A stretch of 64,000 nucleotides of DNA from Sphingobacteriales bacterium 44-15 (lineage in GTDB: Bacteria > Bacteroidota > Bacteroidia > Chitinophagales > Chitinophagaceae): the NCBI GenBank assembly GCA_001899685.1, contig MKWG01000046.1, positions 186,001 through 250,000 of the forward strand. The letters are read 5' to 3'. Below, piece by piece: positions 33,354 to 43,078 of this stretch. The translations under genes and the position numbers were made by a program. Within the stretch, counting starts at the first letter, position 1; the number at the start of each line of letters is the position of its first letter. A model generated the notes under the pieces. It was not told the origin of the DNA and ran no database searches. It saw nothing but the letters and a program-made list of their open reading frames with translations.

Positions 33354-34928
33354 ATGAAAAAAAACGTTTTATGCTTTTACCTGCTGCTCCTGCCGTTTTT
33401 TCTTTGCAGCAGCAACCATGCCCGGGCGCAACAGGGAACTGTGAAGAGACCTAATGTTATTTTCATCTTTTCTGACGATCATGCTTACCAGTCGGTAAGC
33501 GCTTATGGCAGCAAACTGGTGCAGACACCCAATATAGACCGGATCGCGAAGTCGGGAGCCATATTCAGGAATACTTTTATTACCAATGCAATATGCGGCC
33601 CCAGCAGGGCCTGCCTGCTTACAGGCAAATACAGTCATGTGAATGGTTATATGGTAAACAGCGGTAAGTTCGATATAGACCAGGAAGTATTTCCCCAATT
33701 GCTGCAGGAAGGAGGATACCAAACCGCATGGATCGGCAAGATGCACCTGGGCGATATCCCGTATGGCTTTGACTATCTGAACATACTTCCCGGTCAGGGG
33801 CAATACTACAATCCTGATTTTGTAAACCGGCAAAGAGATACCACTCGCATCCAAGGGTATGTAACCGATATCATTACAGGGCTTTCTCTCAACTGGCTCA
33901 AAAACAGGGATAGCTCAAAGCCTTTTTTTCTGGTAGTGGGGGAGAAGGCAACGCACCGGGAATGGCTGCCCGCACTGGAAGACCTGGGAATATATGATTC
34001 TGTAGATTTCCCCCTGCCGGAAACTTTTTATGACGACTATAAAGGAAGGTTTGCCGCTACTAACCAGGACATGACCATTGATAAGACCATGCGCCTGAAG
34101 GAAGACCTCAAAGTGCATACCGATTATGTGGCAAGCGGCATATACAACCGGTTTACCCCGGAGCAGAAAAAGATATTTTATGACTATTATGAGAATAAGA
34201 TCAGCAAGTCATTTGATGAGCAGCACCTGACCGGTGATGCCCTGCTGCAATGGAAATATCAGCGTTACATGAAAGACTACCTCGCAACAGCTCACGGGCT
34301 GGACAGGAACATCGGCAAAATACTGGATTATGTAGATCAGTCGGGACTGGCAGAAAATACCATTGTAATATATGCTGCCGACCAGGGGTTTTATCTTGGC
34401 GAGCATGGCTGGTTCGACAAGCGCTTTATGTACGAAGAATCTTTACGCACTGCATTTGTTATGCGTTATCCCGGCGTAATAAAGCCCGGAACTGTGTTTG
34501 ACCAGTTCGTCCTGGGCATAGACTGGGCTCCCACCATCCTTGATATTGCCGGTATCCGCCCTCCTTCTGCTATACAAGGCACTTCAATGCTGCCACTATT
34601 GAAAAACAATAGTAAAAAAATAGTGCCATGGCGAAACCAGATGTATTATCACTATTACGAATTTCCGCAACCTCATCATGTATATCCTCATTTTGGGATA
34701 AGAACAACGAGGTATAAGCTCATCCGCTTTTATGGTGGTGCGGATGCATGGGAATTATATGATCTTGAGCAAGATCCCCGGGAGCTGCATAATATTTATG
34801 CTGATAAAAAGAATATGAAAATAGTGAGCTCATTAAAAGCCTCATTGCAAAAGCTCATCGTTCAGTTCAAAGATGATGAGGCGTTGCAGGTTTTCGGTAC
34901 GCCCGTGAAAGAGTCAAACCATTTTTAG
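33354..34928 (+). CDS. Sulfatase (S1 family, Cys-type formylglycine)
   Basis: 524 residues with a signal peptide (KKNVLCFYLLLLPFFLCSSNHARA). The signature CGPSRACLLTGKYSH puts the formylglycine residue at Cys81. Metal site motifs are NVIFIFSDDHAYQ and IYAADQGFYLGEHGWFDKR (Asp-Gln replaces the commoner Asp-His, as in many iduronate-2-sulfatase-like enzymes); TAWIGKMHLGD and a C-terminal YELYDLEQDPRELHN-type tail are present. It is periplasmic. The formylglycine-generating enzyme gene starts 16 bases downstream, so both are likely made together. Confidence 0.93.
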   Translation: MKKNVLCFYLLLLPFFLCSSNHARAQQGTVKRPNVIFIFSDDHAYQSVSAYGSKLVQTPNIDRIAKSGAIFRNTFITNAICGPSRACLLTGKYSHVNGYMVNSGKFDIDQEVFPQLLQEGGYQTAWIGKMHLGDIPYGFDYLNILPGQGQYYNPDFVNRQRDTTRIQGYVTDIITGLSLNWLKNRDSSKPFFLVVGEKATHREWLPALEDLGIYDSVDFPLPETFYDDYKGRFAATNQDMTIDKTMRLKEDLKVHTDYVASGIYNRFTPEQKKIFYDYYENKISKSFDEQHLTGDALLQWKYQRYMKDYLATAHGLDRNIGKILDYVDQSGLAENTIVIYAADQGFYLGEHGWFDKRFMYEESLRTAFVMRYPGVIKPGTVFDQFVLGIDWAPTILDIAGIRPPSAIQGTSMLPLLKNNSKKIVPWRNQMYYHYYEFPQPHHVYPHFGIRTTRYKLIRFYGGADAWELYDLEQDPRELHNIYADKKNMKIVSSLKASLQKLIVQFKDDEALQVFGTPVKESNHF

Positions 34929-34944
34929 CCATTATCTTTGCCTC

Positions 34945-36078
34945 ATGTTGAATGTTGAAAGCAGACGGATAAAGTATAGAAATATTGTTGCGGCCCGGGG
35001 TTGGCTGCTGTTGTCTTTTTGCGTCTTTTCCTGCACGCAGAAAAAGAGCGCTTCGTCAAAAGATATTGCAGCAGATACAACCACAGATACTACTCATTGT
35101 GTTGCACCCCCATCCCGTTTTGCCGTATTTAAAGCTACAGACAGCAGCGCAATTGTGGCTGAGTATAAGGATACCTGCAAAATGCTATGGATCCCCGGGG
35201 GCGCTTTTGAAATGGGGAGCAATTCATTTCCGGATGCCCTGCCTGTCCATAAAGTGAAAGTGAAGGGATTCTGGATGGATGAACATGAGGTCACCAATGC
35301 CCAGTTTGCAGCCTTTGTGAAGGCTACAGGTTACAAAACTGTTGCAGAACGTCCATTAAACCCTGCTGATTTTCCGGGTGTGCCTGCTGATAAGCTGGTG
35401 CCGGGGTCGGCAGTATTTACGCCGCCGCCTCATCCTGTAAACCTCAACAATCCCATGCAATGGTGGACCTATGTGCCAAATGCCAGTTGGCATCATCCCG
35501 AAGGATCAGGCAGCTCCATTGAAAACAGGGGCAATGAGCCTGTCGTCCATGTATGCTACGAAGATGCAGCGGCGTATGCCAGATGGGCGGGCAAGCGCCT
35601 GCCGACGGAAGCGGAATGGGAATTTGCAGCCAGAGGCGGCAGGCAGTATGCAGATTACTATTGGGGCGATGAGCTGAAACCCGGCGGGAAATGGGTTGCT
35701 AATATTTACCAGGGGCATTTTCCTGATGCCAACACCAGGGAAGATGGCTTCACCGGCGTGGCGCCGGTAAAAACATTTCCGCCCGACCGCTACGGGCTGT
35801 ATGATATGGATGGAAATGTATGGGAATGGTGTTCTGATTATTATCGTCCCGACTATTATAAAAACAGCCCTGAAGATAATCCCACCGGTCCCACAGACAG
35901 CTATGACCCCGATGAGCCCGGCGCAGTGAAGCGTGTACAGCGCGGAGGCTCATTTTTGTGCAGCGACCAGTATTGCATACGCTACAAAGCCGGAAGCCGG
36001 GGAAAAGGAGAAGTAAGCAGCGGGAGCAATAATCTCGGCTTCAGGTGTGTGAAAGACAAGCAGGACGGAGAGAAGTGA
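34945..36078 (+). CDS. Formylglycine-generating enzyme (sulfatase-modifying factor), lipoprotein
   Basis: 377 residues. The FGE/SUMF1 fold is complete: MLWIPGGAFEMGS, GFWMDEHEVTNAQFAAFV, PVVHVCYEDAAAYARWAGKRLPTEAEWEFAARGG, GLYDMDGNVWEWCSDYY and LGFRCVK. The block GGSFLCSDQYCIRYKAGSR keeps both active-site cysteines (Cys339, Cys344), matching Cys336/Cys341 of the human enzyme; most SUMF-domain proteins lack them. The N-terminus has a lipobox (CVFSC, Cys30), so it is exported and membrane-anchored. It oxidises the sulfatase Cys to formylglycine with oxygen and copper in known FGEs. Confidence 0.92.
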   Translation: MLNVESRRIKYRNIVAARGWLLLSFCVFSCTQKKSASSKDIAADTTTDTTHCVAPPSRFAVFKATDSSAIVAEYKDTCKMLWIPGGAFEMGSNSFPDALPVHKVKVKGFWMDEHEVTNAQFAAFVKATGYKTVAERPLNPADFPGVPADKLVPGSAVFTPPPHPVNLNNPMQWWTYVPNASWHHPEGSGSSIENRGNEPVVHVCYEDAAAYARWAGKRLPTEAEWEFAARGGRQYADYYWGDELKPGGKWVANIYQGHFPDANTREDGFTGVAPVKTFPPDRYGLYDMDGNVWEWCSDYYRPDYYKNSPEDNPTGPTDSYDPDEPGAVKRVQRGGSFLCSDQYCIRYKAGSRGKGEVSSGSNNLGFRCVKDKQDGEK

Positions 36079-36267
36079 CAGCTTTTGCCGGGGTGATCTT
36101 GCGGCTCATGTTATATTAAACGTCAAAAGTGAGAGGATAAATGTGAGATCCTCATATTTATCGCCTGCCTGCCATGCCTACGGCAGGTAAACCGGTAGGC
36201 AAGTTTCACCTCTCACAAAGAAATACGGAAAATTATTAAAAGGATCCTACATCTAAACTGTTGTTAT
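36079..36267. repeat. Intergenic word repeats with CGGCAGG palindrome
   Basis: GTCAAAAGTGAGAGG and GTGAGATCC words face TTTCACCTCTCAC near 36205. Between them lies CGCCTGCCTGCC ... TACCGGTAGGC, a palindromic relative of 17710 and 1460. Confidence 0.5.
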
Positions 36268-38001
36268 ATGCATTCCCGTTATCTGGTAGTCTTCTCCATT
36301 ATAATGCTTTTTGCCTGCAACAATCCCAGCGGCAGCAGAGAAAAACAGTCAGCAGGTAAAGATGCTGAGATCATTGGCTGCTATAGCCCTAAGACCAGCG
36401 ATAAAGAATGGTACACTTCAGGGAAAAAAGCGCCCAGGTTCGATGGACTCGGTGGTATTGATTTCAGGATTTCAACTTCCAGCAAGGAGGCGCAGGAGTA
36501 TTTCAACCAGGGAATGATGTTGGCGTATGGATTTAATCATGCGGAAGCGGCAAGGTCTTTTTATGAAGCAACCCGGCTGGATCCTTCTTGTGCTATGGCT
36601 TACTGGGGGTATGCGTATGTGTTAGGTCCCAATTACAATGGCGGGATGGAAGAAGATAATTTTCAACGTGCTTATGAAGCTTCTGTGAAAGCGAAATCGC
36701 TCATTGGGAATTGCACACCAAAAGAAACAGCGCTGATTGAAGCATTGACGACGCGGTACGCGGCGCAACCACCGGTTGACCGCAGCCCATTGGATATTGC
36801 CTATACTGCAGCTATGAAAAAGGTATATGCACAATACCCTGCCGACCCTGATATAGGTGCGTTATACGCTGAGGCGATGATGAACCTGCATCCCTGGGAT
36901 TTGTATGATAAAACAACAAAAGCGCCAAAAGCGTGGACGCCGGAGCTGCTGGCTGTTTTGGAGCACCTGATAAAAATAAACCCGAAGCATCCGGGAGCGC
37001 ACCATTTTTATGTTCATGCGATGGAAGCATCCGCCACACCCGAGAAAGCATTGGGCAGTGCAAAGCTACTGGAAACAGTGGTGCCGGGCTCAGGTCACCT
37101 GGTGCACATGCCATCGCATATTTACATCAATACGGGCGACTACCATCAGGGCTCGCTTGCTAATATTCGTGCAGTAGAGATTGACAGTGTGTATACAACA
37201 GCCTGTCATGCGCAGGGCGTTTATCCATTGTCATATTATCCGCATAATTATCATTTTCTGGCAGCCACAGCCACACTGGAGGGGAACTCCGCAGTAGCCT
37301 GGGAGGCGTCAAAGCAATTACAGCTACACACTGCAACAGACATCATGCGTTTGCCGGAATGGGGCACCTTACAACACTATTATATTATCCCTTATTATGT
37401 AGCCGTAAAACTTTCAATGTGGGATACGATCCTTTCGATTGCAGCTCCTGCAAAGGGTCTTGTATACCCGAAAGCGATCTGGCATTATGCCAGGGGAATG
37501 GCCTACCTGGGAAAGCACGATATGTCTAATGCGCAAAAAGAAATGGACAGCCTGCTCATACTGACTGCCGATACTTCCCTTCAGCACCTGACCGTTTGGG
37601 GGATCAATACCACTGCCGACCTGGTGCAGATCGCGGTAAAGGTATTGGAAGCAGGCATTGTATTCAGACAAAACCAGACCGCCCGGTCTGTTTCATTACT
37701 GGAAGAAGCTGTTGTTATTGAAGATGATCTCAATTACAATGAGCCTCCTGACTGGTTTTTCTCCGTACGGCATCATTTGGGAGCCGTATTGCTCAAAGCA
37801 GGAAAATATAGCGAAGCTGAAAAAGTATATAACCGGGATCTGCAGACCTGGCGAAAAAATGGCTGGGCCCTGATAGGGTTGTATAATGCATTGGAGTTGC
37901 AAAATAAGCACAGTGAAGCGCAAAGCGCTAAGGCTGCTTTCGAAGAAGCCTGGAAATATGCCGACTTTAAAATCCGGTCATCTTCGGATATTGCAGAATA
38001 G
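36268..38001 (+). CDS. TPR-repeat lipoprotein
   Basis: 577 residues with a lipobox (MLFAC, Cys17). Tetratricopeptide-like helices are visible, for example FNQGMMLAYGFNHAEAARSFYEATRLDPSCAMAYWGYAYVLG and YSEAEKVYNRDLQTWRKNGWALIGLYNALELQNKHSEAQSA. The middle has a conserved HPGAHHFYVHAMEAS and GHLVHMPSHIYINTGDY, with His-rich pairs that could bind metal. The family is widespread in Bacteroidota without a known role. It lies on the same strand as the sulfatase/FGE pair but behind a repeat-filled gap. Confidence 0.8.
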   Translation: MHSRYLVVFSIIMLFACNNPSGSREKQSAGKDAEIIGCYSPKTSDKEWYTSGKKAPRFDGLGGIDFRISTSSKEAQEYFNQGMMLAYGFNHAEAARSFYEATRLDPSCAMAYWGYAYVLGPNYNGGMEEDNFQRAYEASVKAKSLIGNCTPKETALIEALTTRYAAQPPVDRSPLDIAYTAAMKKVYAQYPADPDIGALYAEAMMNLHPWDLYDKTTKAPKAWTPELLAVLEHLIKINPKHPGAHHFYVHAMEASATPEKALGSAKLLETVVPGSGHLVHMPSHIYINTGDYHQGSLANIRAVEIDSVYTTACHAQGVYPLSYYPHNYHFLAATATLEGNSAVAWEASKQLQLHTATDIMRLPEWGTLQHYYIIPYYVAVKLSMWDTILSIAAPAKGLVYPKAIWHYARGMAYLGKHDMSNAQKEMDSLLILTADTSLQHLTVWGINTTADLVQIAVKVLEAGIVFRQNQTARSVSLLEEAVVIEDDLNYNEPPDWFFSVRHHLGAVLLKAGKYSEAEKVYNRDLQTWRKNGWALIGLYNALELQNKHSEAQSAKAAFEEAWKYADFKIRSSSDIAE

Positions 38002-38066
38002 GAAACCGAAAGATATATGGCAGGCATATTTGTCGCTAAGACAGGCAAGATTGTTATATCGTAAAC

Positions 38067-38291
38067 AATTGTGAGACGTGAAAGGCGAGATGTGAGATTT
38101 TCACGTTTGACTTCTGATGTTTCACGATTAACATAACTCAGAAATAATTGTGAGACGTGAAAAGTGAGATGTGAGATTTTCACGTTTGACTTCTGATGTT
38201 TCACGATTAACATAACTCAGAAATAATTGTGAGACGTGAAAAGTGAGATGTGAGATTTTCACGTTTGACTTCTGACTTCTCACGATTAACC
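38067..38291. repeat. Tandem repeat, period 79 bases, nearly three copies
   Basis: Units start at 38067, 38146 and 38225 (AATTGTGAGACGTGAAA...). The copies are almost identical; the third differs at its end. Each unit has facing words (GTGAGACGTGAAA and TTTCACGATTAAC). They belong to the GTGAAA word family dispersed through the window. Confidence 0.85.
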
Positions 38292-38304
38292 TGGCACCTA
38301 TTCT

Positions 38305-39756
38305 TCACACTACCATCATATCTACAAACTCATGCACAGGTATAGCCTGTAGCTTTTCCCGGTCCAGTGCATTGTCCAGGATGGTCTGTTGCTGTTTTGC
38401 GGCAAACCTTCTCGCAAGATTAGTTTTGAATTTTTCAATGAGCACGGGTATGCCCTCTTCACGGCGGCGCTTATGCCCTATAGGATATTCAACTACTACT
38501 TCGTCAAGAATAGTTCCATCGTTAAGTTCTACCAGCAGCGCATTGGCAATAGATCTTTTTTCCGGATCGTGGTAGTCTTTGGTAAACTGCGGATCTTCCA
38601 CAGTGAACATTTTATCCCGCAATGCATCAATCCGGGGATCTGCAGCAATATTATCTTCATAATCCGCAGCGGTAAGCCTTCCCCATATCAGCGGCACGGC
38701 GATCATATACTGGATACAGTGATCCCTGTCGGCAGGGTTGTGCAGCGGGCCTTTCTTATCAATGATACGAATAGCCGCTTCATGGGTGCGTATCCTCAGC
38801 GACTTAATGTCTTCCGCCGTTTTGTTCATTGATCTGAGCCGCGAATGCAATGTCATGGCAGCTTCAACGGCTGTTTGTGAATGGAACTCCGCCGGGAATG
38901 ATATTTTGAACAATACATTTTCCATAACATAAGCGCCATAATCTCTCTGGAATGCAAATTCCTTTCCCTTAAACAGCACATCATAAAACCCCCAGGTTTT
39001 TGCAGTAAGCACAGAAGGGTATCCCATTTCCCCTGTTTTCGCGATCAGTGCAAGACGTACGCCACGTGAAGTAGCATCGCCTGCAGCCCAGGATTTCCTG
39101 CTGCCGGTATTGGGAGCGTGGCGGTAGGTGCGCAGCGAATGACCATCAACAAATGCCAGCGATATAGCATTGATCAGTTCTTCTCTCGTCAAACCGATAA
39201 GTTTCCCCACTACGGCGGTGGAAGCCAGCTTTACCAGCAGCACGTGGTCAAGCCCAACCCGGTTAAAGGAATTTTCCAGCGCTATCACTCCCTGTATCTC
39301 GTGCGCCCTGATCATGGTATCAAGAACATCTTTCACTGTCAGCGGCTGCTTTCCCCTGGATACCGCTGTGCGGGAAAGCCAGTCGGCAGCCGCCAGTATG
39401 CCGCCAAGGTTGTCGGAAGGGTGCCCCCATTCCGCAGCCAGCCAGGTATCATTAAAATCCAGCCAGCGGATGATGGCTCCGATATTAAATGCTGCCTGTA
39501 CAGGATCCAGTTGGTAGGAGGTGCCGGGCACTTTGGCTCCATCGGGCACTATTGTTCCCGGTACTATCGGGCCCAGCAACTTGGTACATGCAGGATAGGT
39601 GAGCGCTTCAAAACCGCATCCAAGGGTATCTAAAAGACAATAATGTGCCGTTGTCCGGGCAAGCTCGCTGTTGATCTCATAGTTCAGCACGTAATCTGCA
39701 ATATCACTGATCACTTTATCCACCGCGGGGCGCTCATTGGAAATAAAAGAAGACAT
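38305..39756 (-). CDS. prpD: MmgE/PrpD family 2-methylcitrate dehydratase
   Basis: 483 residues, normal length. In the methylcitrate cycle PrpD dehydrates 2-methylcitrate to 2-methyl-cis-aconitate in propionate catabolism. Marks include [99 protein letters not shown] and [18 protein letters not shown]. No prpB or prpC is adjacent here. An itaconate or other family role is less likely given the strong resemblance. Confidence 0.9.
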   Translation of the reverse strand: MSSFISNERPAVDKVISDIADYVLNYEINSELARTTAHYCLLDTLGCGFEALTYPACTKLLGPIVPGTIVPDGAKVPGTSYQLDPVQAAFNIGAIIRWLDFNDTWLAAEWGHPSDNLGGILAAADWLSRTAVSRGKQPLTVKDVLDTMIRAHEIQGVIALENSFNRVGLDHVLLVKLASTAVVGKLIGLTREELINAISLAFVDGHSLRTYRHAPNTGSRKSWAAGDATSRGVRLALIAKTGEMGYPSVLTAKTWGFYDVLFKGKEFAFQRDYGAYVMENVLFKISFPAEFHSQTAVEAAMTLHSRLRSMNKTAEDIKSLRIRTHEAAIRIIDKKGPLHNPADRDHCIQYMIAVPLIWGRLTAADYEDNIAADPRIDALRDKMFTVEDPQFTKDYHDPEKRSIANALLVELNDGTILDEVVVEYPIGHKRRREEGIPVLIEKFKTNLARRFAAKQQQTILDNALDREKLQAIPVHEFVDMMVV

Positions 39757-39854
39757 GGGAGATTTAAAATTTAAGATTTGAAATTATTCCACTTGCTGCA
39801 TCACTATGATCCGGAGCAGTATTGATGCGCTTCGTCTGCTATGTGACAGGATCT

Positions 39855-40169
39855 TTACGCCTGGGCGGCGGGGCCGCCAAAGTTCATGGGGATCTGTATT
39901 TCCTCTATATCCTGGATCGGTCCGTTTGCTGCTTCATATCTTTTTACATTATCTATGAGGGCCTTCATGAACCGCTTGGCATGTTGCGGTGTCAGGATCA
40001 GGCGCGATTTCACTTTGCTCTTTGGAGTGCCGGGCATTACATTCACAAAATCCACTACAAATTCCGCATGGCTGTGTGTAATGATGGCAAGATTGGCATA
40101 TATGCCTTCCGCTATCTCTTCTGATATCTCAATATTTAGCTGGTTAGGTTGCTGTGGTTGGTCTGCCAT
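39855..40169 (-). CDS. DUF3467 domain protein
   Basis: About 104 residues from Met at 40169 (ADQPQQPNQLNIEISEEIAEGIYANLAIITHSHAEFVVDFVNVMPG). The DUF3467 pattern is clear, with SRLILTPQHAKRFMKALIDNVKRYE. A start at 40196 would lie upstream of the promoter box at 40184-40191, so 40169 is chosen. Small cytosolic protein of unknown function. Confidence 0.85.
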   Translation of the reverse strand: MADQPQQPNQLNIEISEEIAEGIYANLAIITHSHAEFVVDFVNVMPGTPKSKVKSRLILTPQHAKRFMKALIDNVKRYEAANGPIQDIEEIQIPMNFGGPAAQA

Positions 40170-40183
40170 AATATGTATTTCTG

Positions 40184-40191
40184 CAAATGTA
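40184..40191 (-). promoter_or_regulatory. -7 box deciding the DUF3467 start
   Basis: On the minus strand the sequence is TACATTTG, an exact TAnnTTTG match, 15 bases upstream of the ATG at 40169. Confidence 0.45.
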
Positions 40192-40208
40192 AACAAGAAT
40201 GAGCAGCT

Positions 40209-42251
40209 TTACAGATCTATCGTTGCCAGCAGGCGTATTTCTGATTTTCTGCTGCCTTCAATCTCATCAAGCCCGCTTCCTATAGTGTTTTTACCGGTAT
40301 ATAAGGTCTCCGCCCACTTCAGCCATACGCTTACAGACCTGCCTAATGCATATTTCAGGTTGAGATAATATCGTATTCCCTTATCGTAGAAGGTTGGAAT
40401 AGCATAATAATATAAAACATCGTTTTCGTATGCATATAGCCGGGCATTATAACTGTCGCTTTCAAAATACTGCATACGGATATTGGTGGTGAATCGGCCG
40501 GATGCCGGCTTAAAGAAGAGATCGAAGCTGGTAAGAAACCCTTTTTCAGACGGTTTGTTTTCTGTAGCATACCAGACTATCTCAAACCTTTGCCTGATGC
40601 TGAACTGTTTGCCCAACTGGCGGTTGACCTGTGTCCGCCAGGACTGGCTGGAAAAAGGAATGACTTCATTCAACGGATTACTACCGGTGCTTTGATTGAC
40701 AGGTTTGTGCTGAACCCTGTATCGTGTGTGCACTTCGGTAAGCTTCGATGGTTTGTATGAGCATTGAACAACATAGCTGCTTCCGCCCGATGGCGCATCC
40801 ACTCTGTATTTGAGCCAGGGAAAATGAAATATATCCGCTGAAAGATCTATGCGGAGCGCAGAAGACAATCTCAGGGCAGCTCCTATATATAATCCATTTT
40901 CATTAACGGGCATCGTATTCACGGTATTCGCATTCCCATAAAAAGACTGATACTTTGGAGAAATGGACCGGTAAAGCAAACTGATATCTGCTTTTGCATC
41001 AACGCCTATTATTACTCCATTGATCGTAGCCAAATGCCGGTTAGCATCTGTAGCAGTTTCTCCAAAAAAATGTGCATTTCTGAAAGAGAAGCTGTAGTCA
41101 ATACTGTAATTGCTCCATCGGCGTCCGGACAGTGCGTACAGGTTGTAGGGGACTGCCTCCTTTGCAACAGGTTTCCCGAAGGAGTATTGCATGGTGCTAA
41201 ACCCTATGTGACGGCGGGGGGAAGTGTAGCTGATATTGCCTCCATACATCAGGAAGGATAAGGTTCCGCGGTCTGCTATTTCAGAAGTGGTGCGGTGATA
41301 TCCCGAAGTATGTATGGAAGATGCTACATCCGACTGCCATTCATCCTTATAGTCAATATTTGCATCTAATTGTTTCCTGGAAATAAAACCCGTAGCCTGC
41401 CACTGGCTTTTACCGAGCGTTACGGCTATTCCGCGGTTAAAAAAATAGCCTCCTGCAGAATTATAAGGACGTAGTATAGCCGACTGCCTTTTAATATTTG
41501 TCGCTTCGGCTCCAGTGCCCACGGCAAGCCCCTGCCAGCAGATAAGCCCCTGCCCGAGGTTGAGGGTGTAATCGCCTAATGCCAGTGATTTTATGATACC
41601 TGCATTGCGTGCAAAAAAATGTATGGAATAAAAGTCAAAGCCTGCCTTTTCATGTTTCCCGAAAAAAGCTTCGCCGGCATCTTTTGAGGCAGTCAGACCA
41701 TATTGCAAAAGGTTTTTGTATTGATAGGTATAGCGTATCAATGCTCTTGCGGGGCTGCCGGCATAATGGCTTTTTGAGCTGTCTTTTATAGTATATCCTT
41801 TGGGCTTTTGAAGTAATGTGGAAAAACGCAGCAGCAGGCCTTGATCGCCTTTGTCAAACCGGCTGAGCAACGTATTGTATAAAGGAGCTCCATTGCTTAC
41901 AGTGACATAGGGCAGTATTTTCCTGATCAGCGCTACATCCCATCCGGGCACTGCCTGGAGCTCGTAAATGCTGATAAGCCTGCCTAAAACCCTGCGGTAT
42001 TCCAGCAACTGCCCGATCTGAACAGGAGACAACAGTTGCAGTGTTTGTAATTCCGCTTCCGAGGCCTGGTTGAGATCCAGGGGATGCTTTTTGAAAAACG
42101 CCATTTGCTGCATCCACGAGTCATCGGTGATCTCCGCATCTTCATTGTTCTCTGCAATATCTTCGAGTTGTTCTTCCATTGAAGTGCCGGCCGGTTCCTG
42201 TGCAAGGATCTGCAATGGAAGCAACGCTGCTATGATAATATGCCACCTCAT
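40209..42251 (-). CDS. Exported helix-hairpin-helix protein with predicted outer-membrane barrel
   Basis: 680 residues. A signal peptide (RWHIIIAALLPLQILAQ) is followed by an acidic stretch and two helix-hairpin-helix units at about residues 57-117 (LDLNQASEAELQTLQLLSPVQIGQLLEYRR, SIYELQAVPGWDVALIRKILPYV), similar to ComEA. The rest, from about 125, is made of amphipathic beta strands with aromatic girdles (LLLRFSTLLQKPKGY, LLYRSISPKYQSFYGNANTVN) and fits a beta barrel. HhH units usually bind DNA, so the protein might act at the outer membrane on DNA, but this is inference. Its ATG overlaps the stop of the upstream barrel gene by four bases. Confidence 0.75.
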   Translation of the reverse strand: MRWHIIIAALLPLQILAQEPAGTSMEEQLEDIAENNEDAEITDDSWMQQMAFFKKHPLDLNQASEAELQTLQLLSPVQIGQLLEYRRVLGRLISIYELQAVPGWDVALIRKILPYVTVSNGAPLYNTLLSRFDKGDQGLLLRFSTLLQKPKGYTIKDSSKSHYAGSPARALIRYTYQYKNLLQYGLTASKDAGEAFFGKHEKAGFDFYSIHFFARNAGIIKSLALGDYTLNLGQGLICWQGLAVGTGAEATNIKRQSAILRPYNSAGGYFFNRGIAVTLGKSQWQATGFISRKQLDANIDYKDEWQSDVASSIHTSGYHRTTSEIADRGTLSFLMYGGNISYTSPRRHIGFSTMQYSFGKPVAKEAVPYNLYALSGRRWSNYSIDYSFSFRNAHFFGETATDANRHLATINGVIIGVDAKADISLLYRSISPKYQSFYGNANTVNTMPVNENGLYIGAALRLSSALRIDLSADIFHFPWLKYRVDAPSGGSSYVVQCSYKPSKLTEVHTRYRVQHKPVNQSTGSNPLNEVIPFSSQSWRTQVNRQLGKQFSIRQRFEIVWYATENKPSEKGFLTSFDLFFKPASGRFTTNIRMQYFESDSYNARLYAYENDVLYYYAIPTFYDKGIRYYLNLKYALGRSVSVWLKWAETLYTGKNTIGSGLDEIEGSRKSEIRLLATIDL

Positions 42252-43078
42252 TCCGTTTCAGTTTGAGGTGCTTCGTATAGTAATAGCAGGCCCGGCGACA
42301 TGCCGAGGCGGTCGTGGAAGCTTGCGGTGATATCCATACGTAAATTTTTCCAGAGATATCCCAGGCCTGCATACCAGCTATGGTTGCCCGTTAGTATGCC
42401 TGCACGGGCAAACAGTTGTCTTATGGGGCGGTATTGTATGCTGAAATGGGCTGACGGGACACTGTTTTCTTCTTTGATCACTGTTGCGCCAAAGAAGCAT
42501 AACTGCGATAAGGTATAGCCTATTCCTGCTTTGTATACCCGGGCTAATTTTTCACCGGTCTGTTTTCCGAGCCTGCCGGGAAAAAGGTTAGCTACGGAAA
42601 AGCCCGACCATAATTGCGGGGTAAGCTGGAACAGGCTTCCTGCTTCTGCATTTAAAGTGGAAGCTTTTCCATACGATTGGATCAGCACACTGTAATAGTT
42701 GAACCTGGCGCCGATATATACCTGCTCCCCGATCTTCCGCCCGTAACCGATACCGAGCGTGGTTTCATTATATGCTTTATATCCAAAATATTCGGCCGTG
42801 AGGGCAAAATTGCCTGAAGCGGAAGGGATCGCAATTACTGCAGCATAATTTCCCGTTTCGGTAAGCATAAACCGCTGCTCTCCATAAACGCCTGCTGAAA
42901 AATGGTCTGTGCCGGCAAGCGAAGCGGGATTAGTATACACGGTGAAGGCATCAGAGAAATCTTTGCTGTAAGCGCCGGAAGAAGCATACCAGGTAACAAC
43001 GGGTTGCCGGGCGTTCTGTGCGTTGCTTGGTAAGGTGGCATAGCACAACAGCACCATTATAAGGTTAGCATTTTTCAT
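42248..43078 (-). CDS. PorV/PorQ-like outer-membrane protein
   Basis: 276 residues. Signal peptide (KNANLIMVLLCYATLPSNAQ), then the family-like front FTVYTNPASLAGTDHFSAGVYGEQRF, where an NPA(S/A)L motif is typical of PorV/FadL-like proteins, and repeating beta strands (TLGIGYGRKIGEQVYIGARFNYYSV, WSGFSVANLFPG). It ends in acidic residues rather than an aromatic. The ATGA overlap with the downstream helix-hairpin-helix gene implies coupled translation, so the two proteins likely act together. Confidence 0.65.
   Translation of the reverse strand: MKNANLIMVLLCYATLPSNAQNARQPVVTWYASSGAYSKDFSDAFTVYTNPASLAGTDHFSAGVYGEQRFMLTETGNYAAVIAIPSASGNFALTAEYFGYKAYNETTLGIGYGRKIGEQVYIGARFNYYSVLIQSYGKASTLNAEAGSLFQLTPQLWSGFSVANLFPGRLGKQTGEKLARVYKAGIGYTLSQLCFFGATVIKEENSVPSAHFSIQYRPIRQLFARAGILTGNHSWYAGLGYLWKNLRMDITASFHDRLGMSPGLLLLYEAPQTETE

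Noticed and set aside
38067-38291. CRISPR array
   Set aside because: The 79-base units are contiguous with no unique spacers between short repeats.
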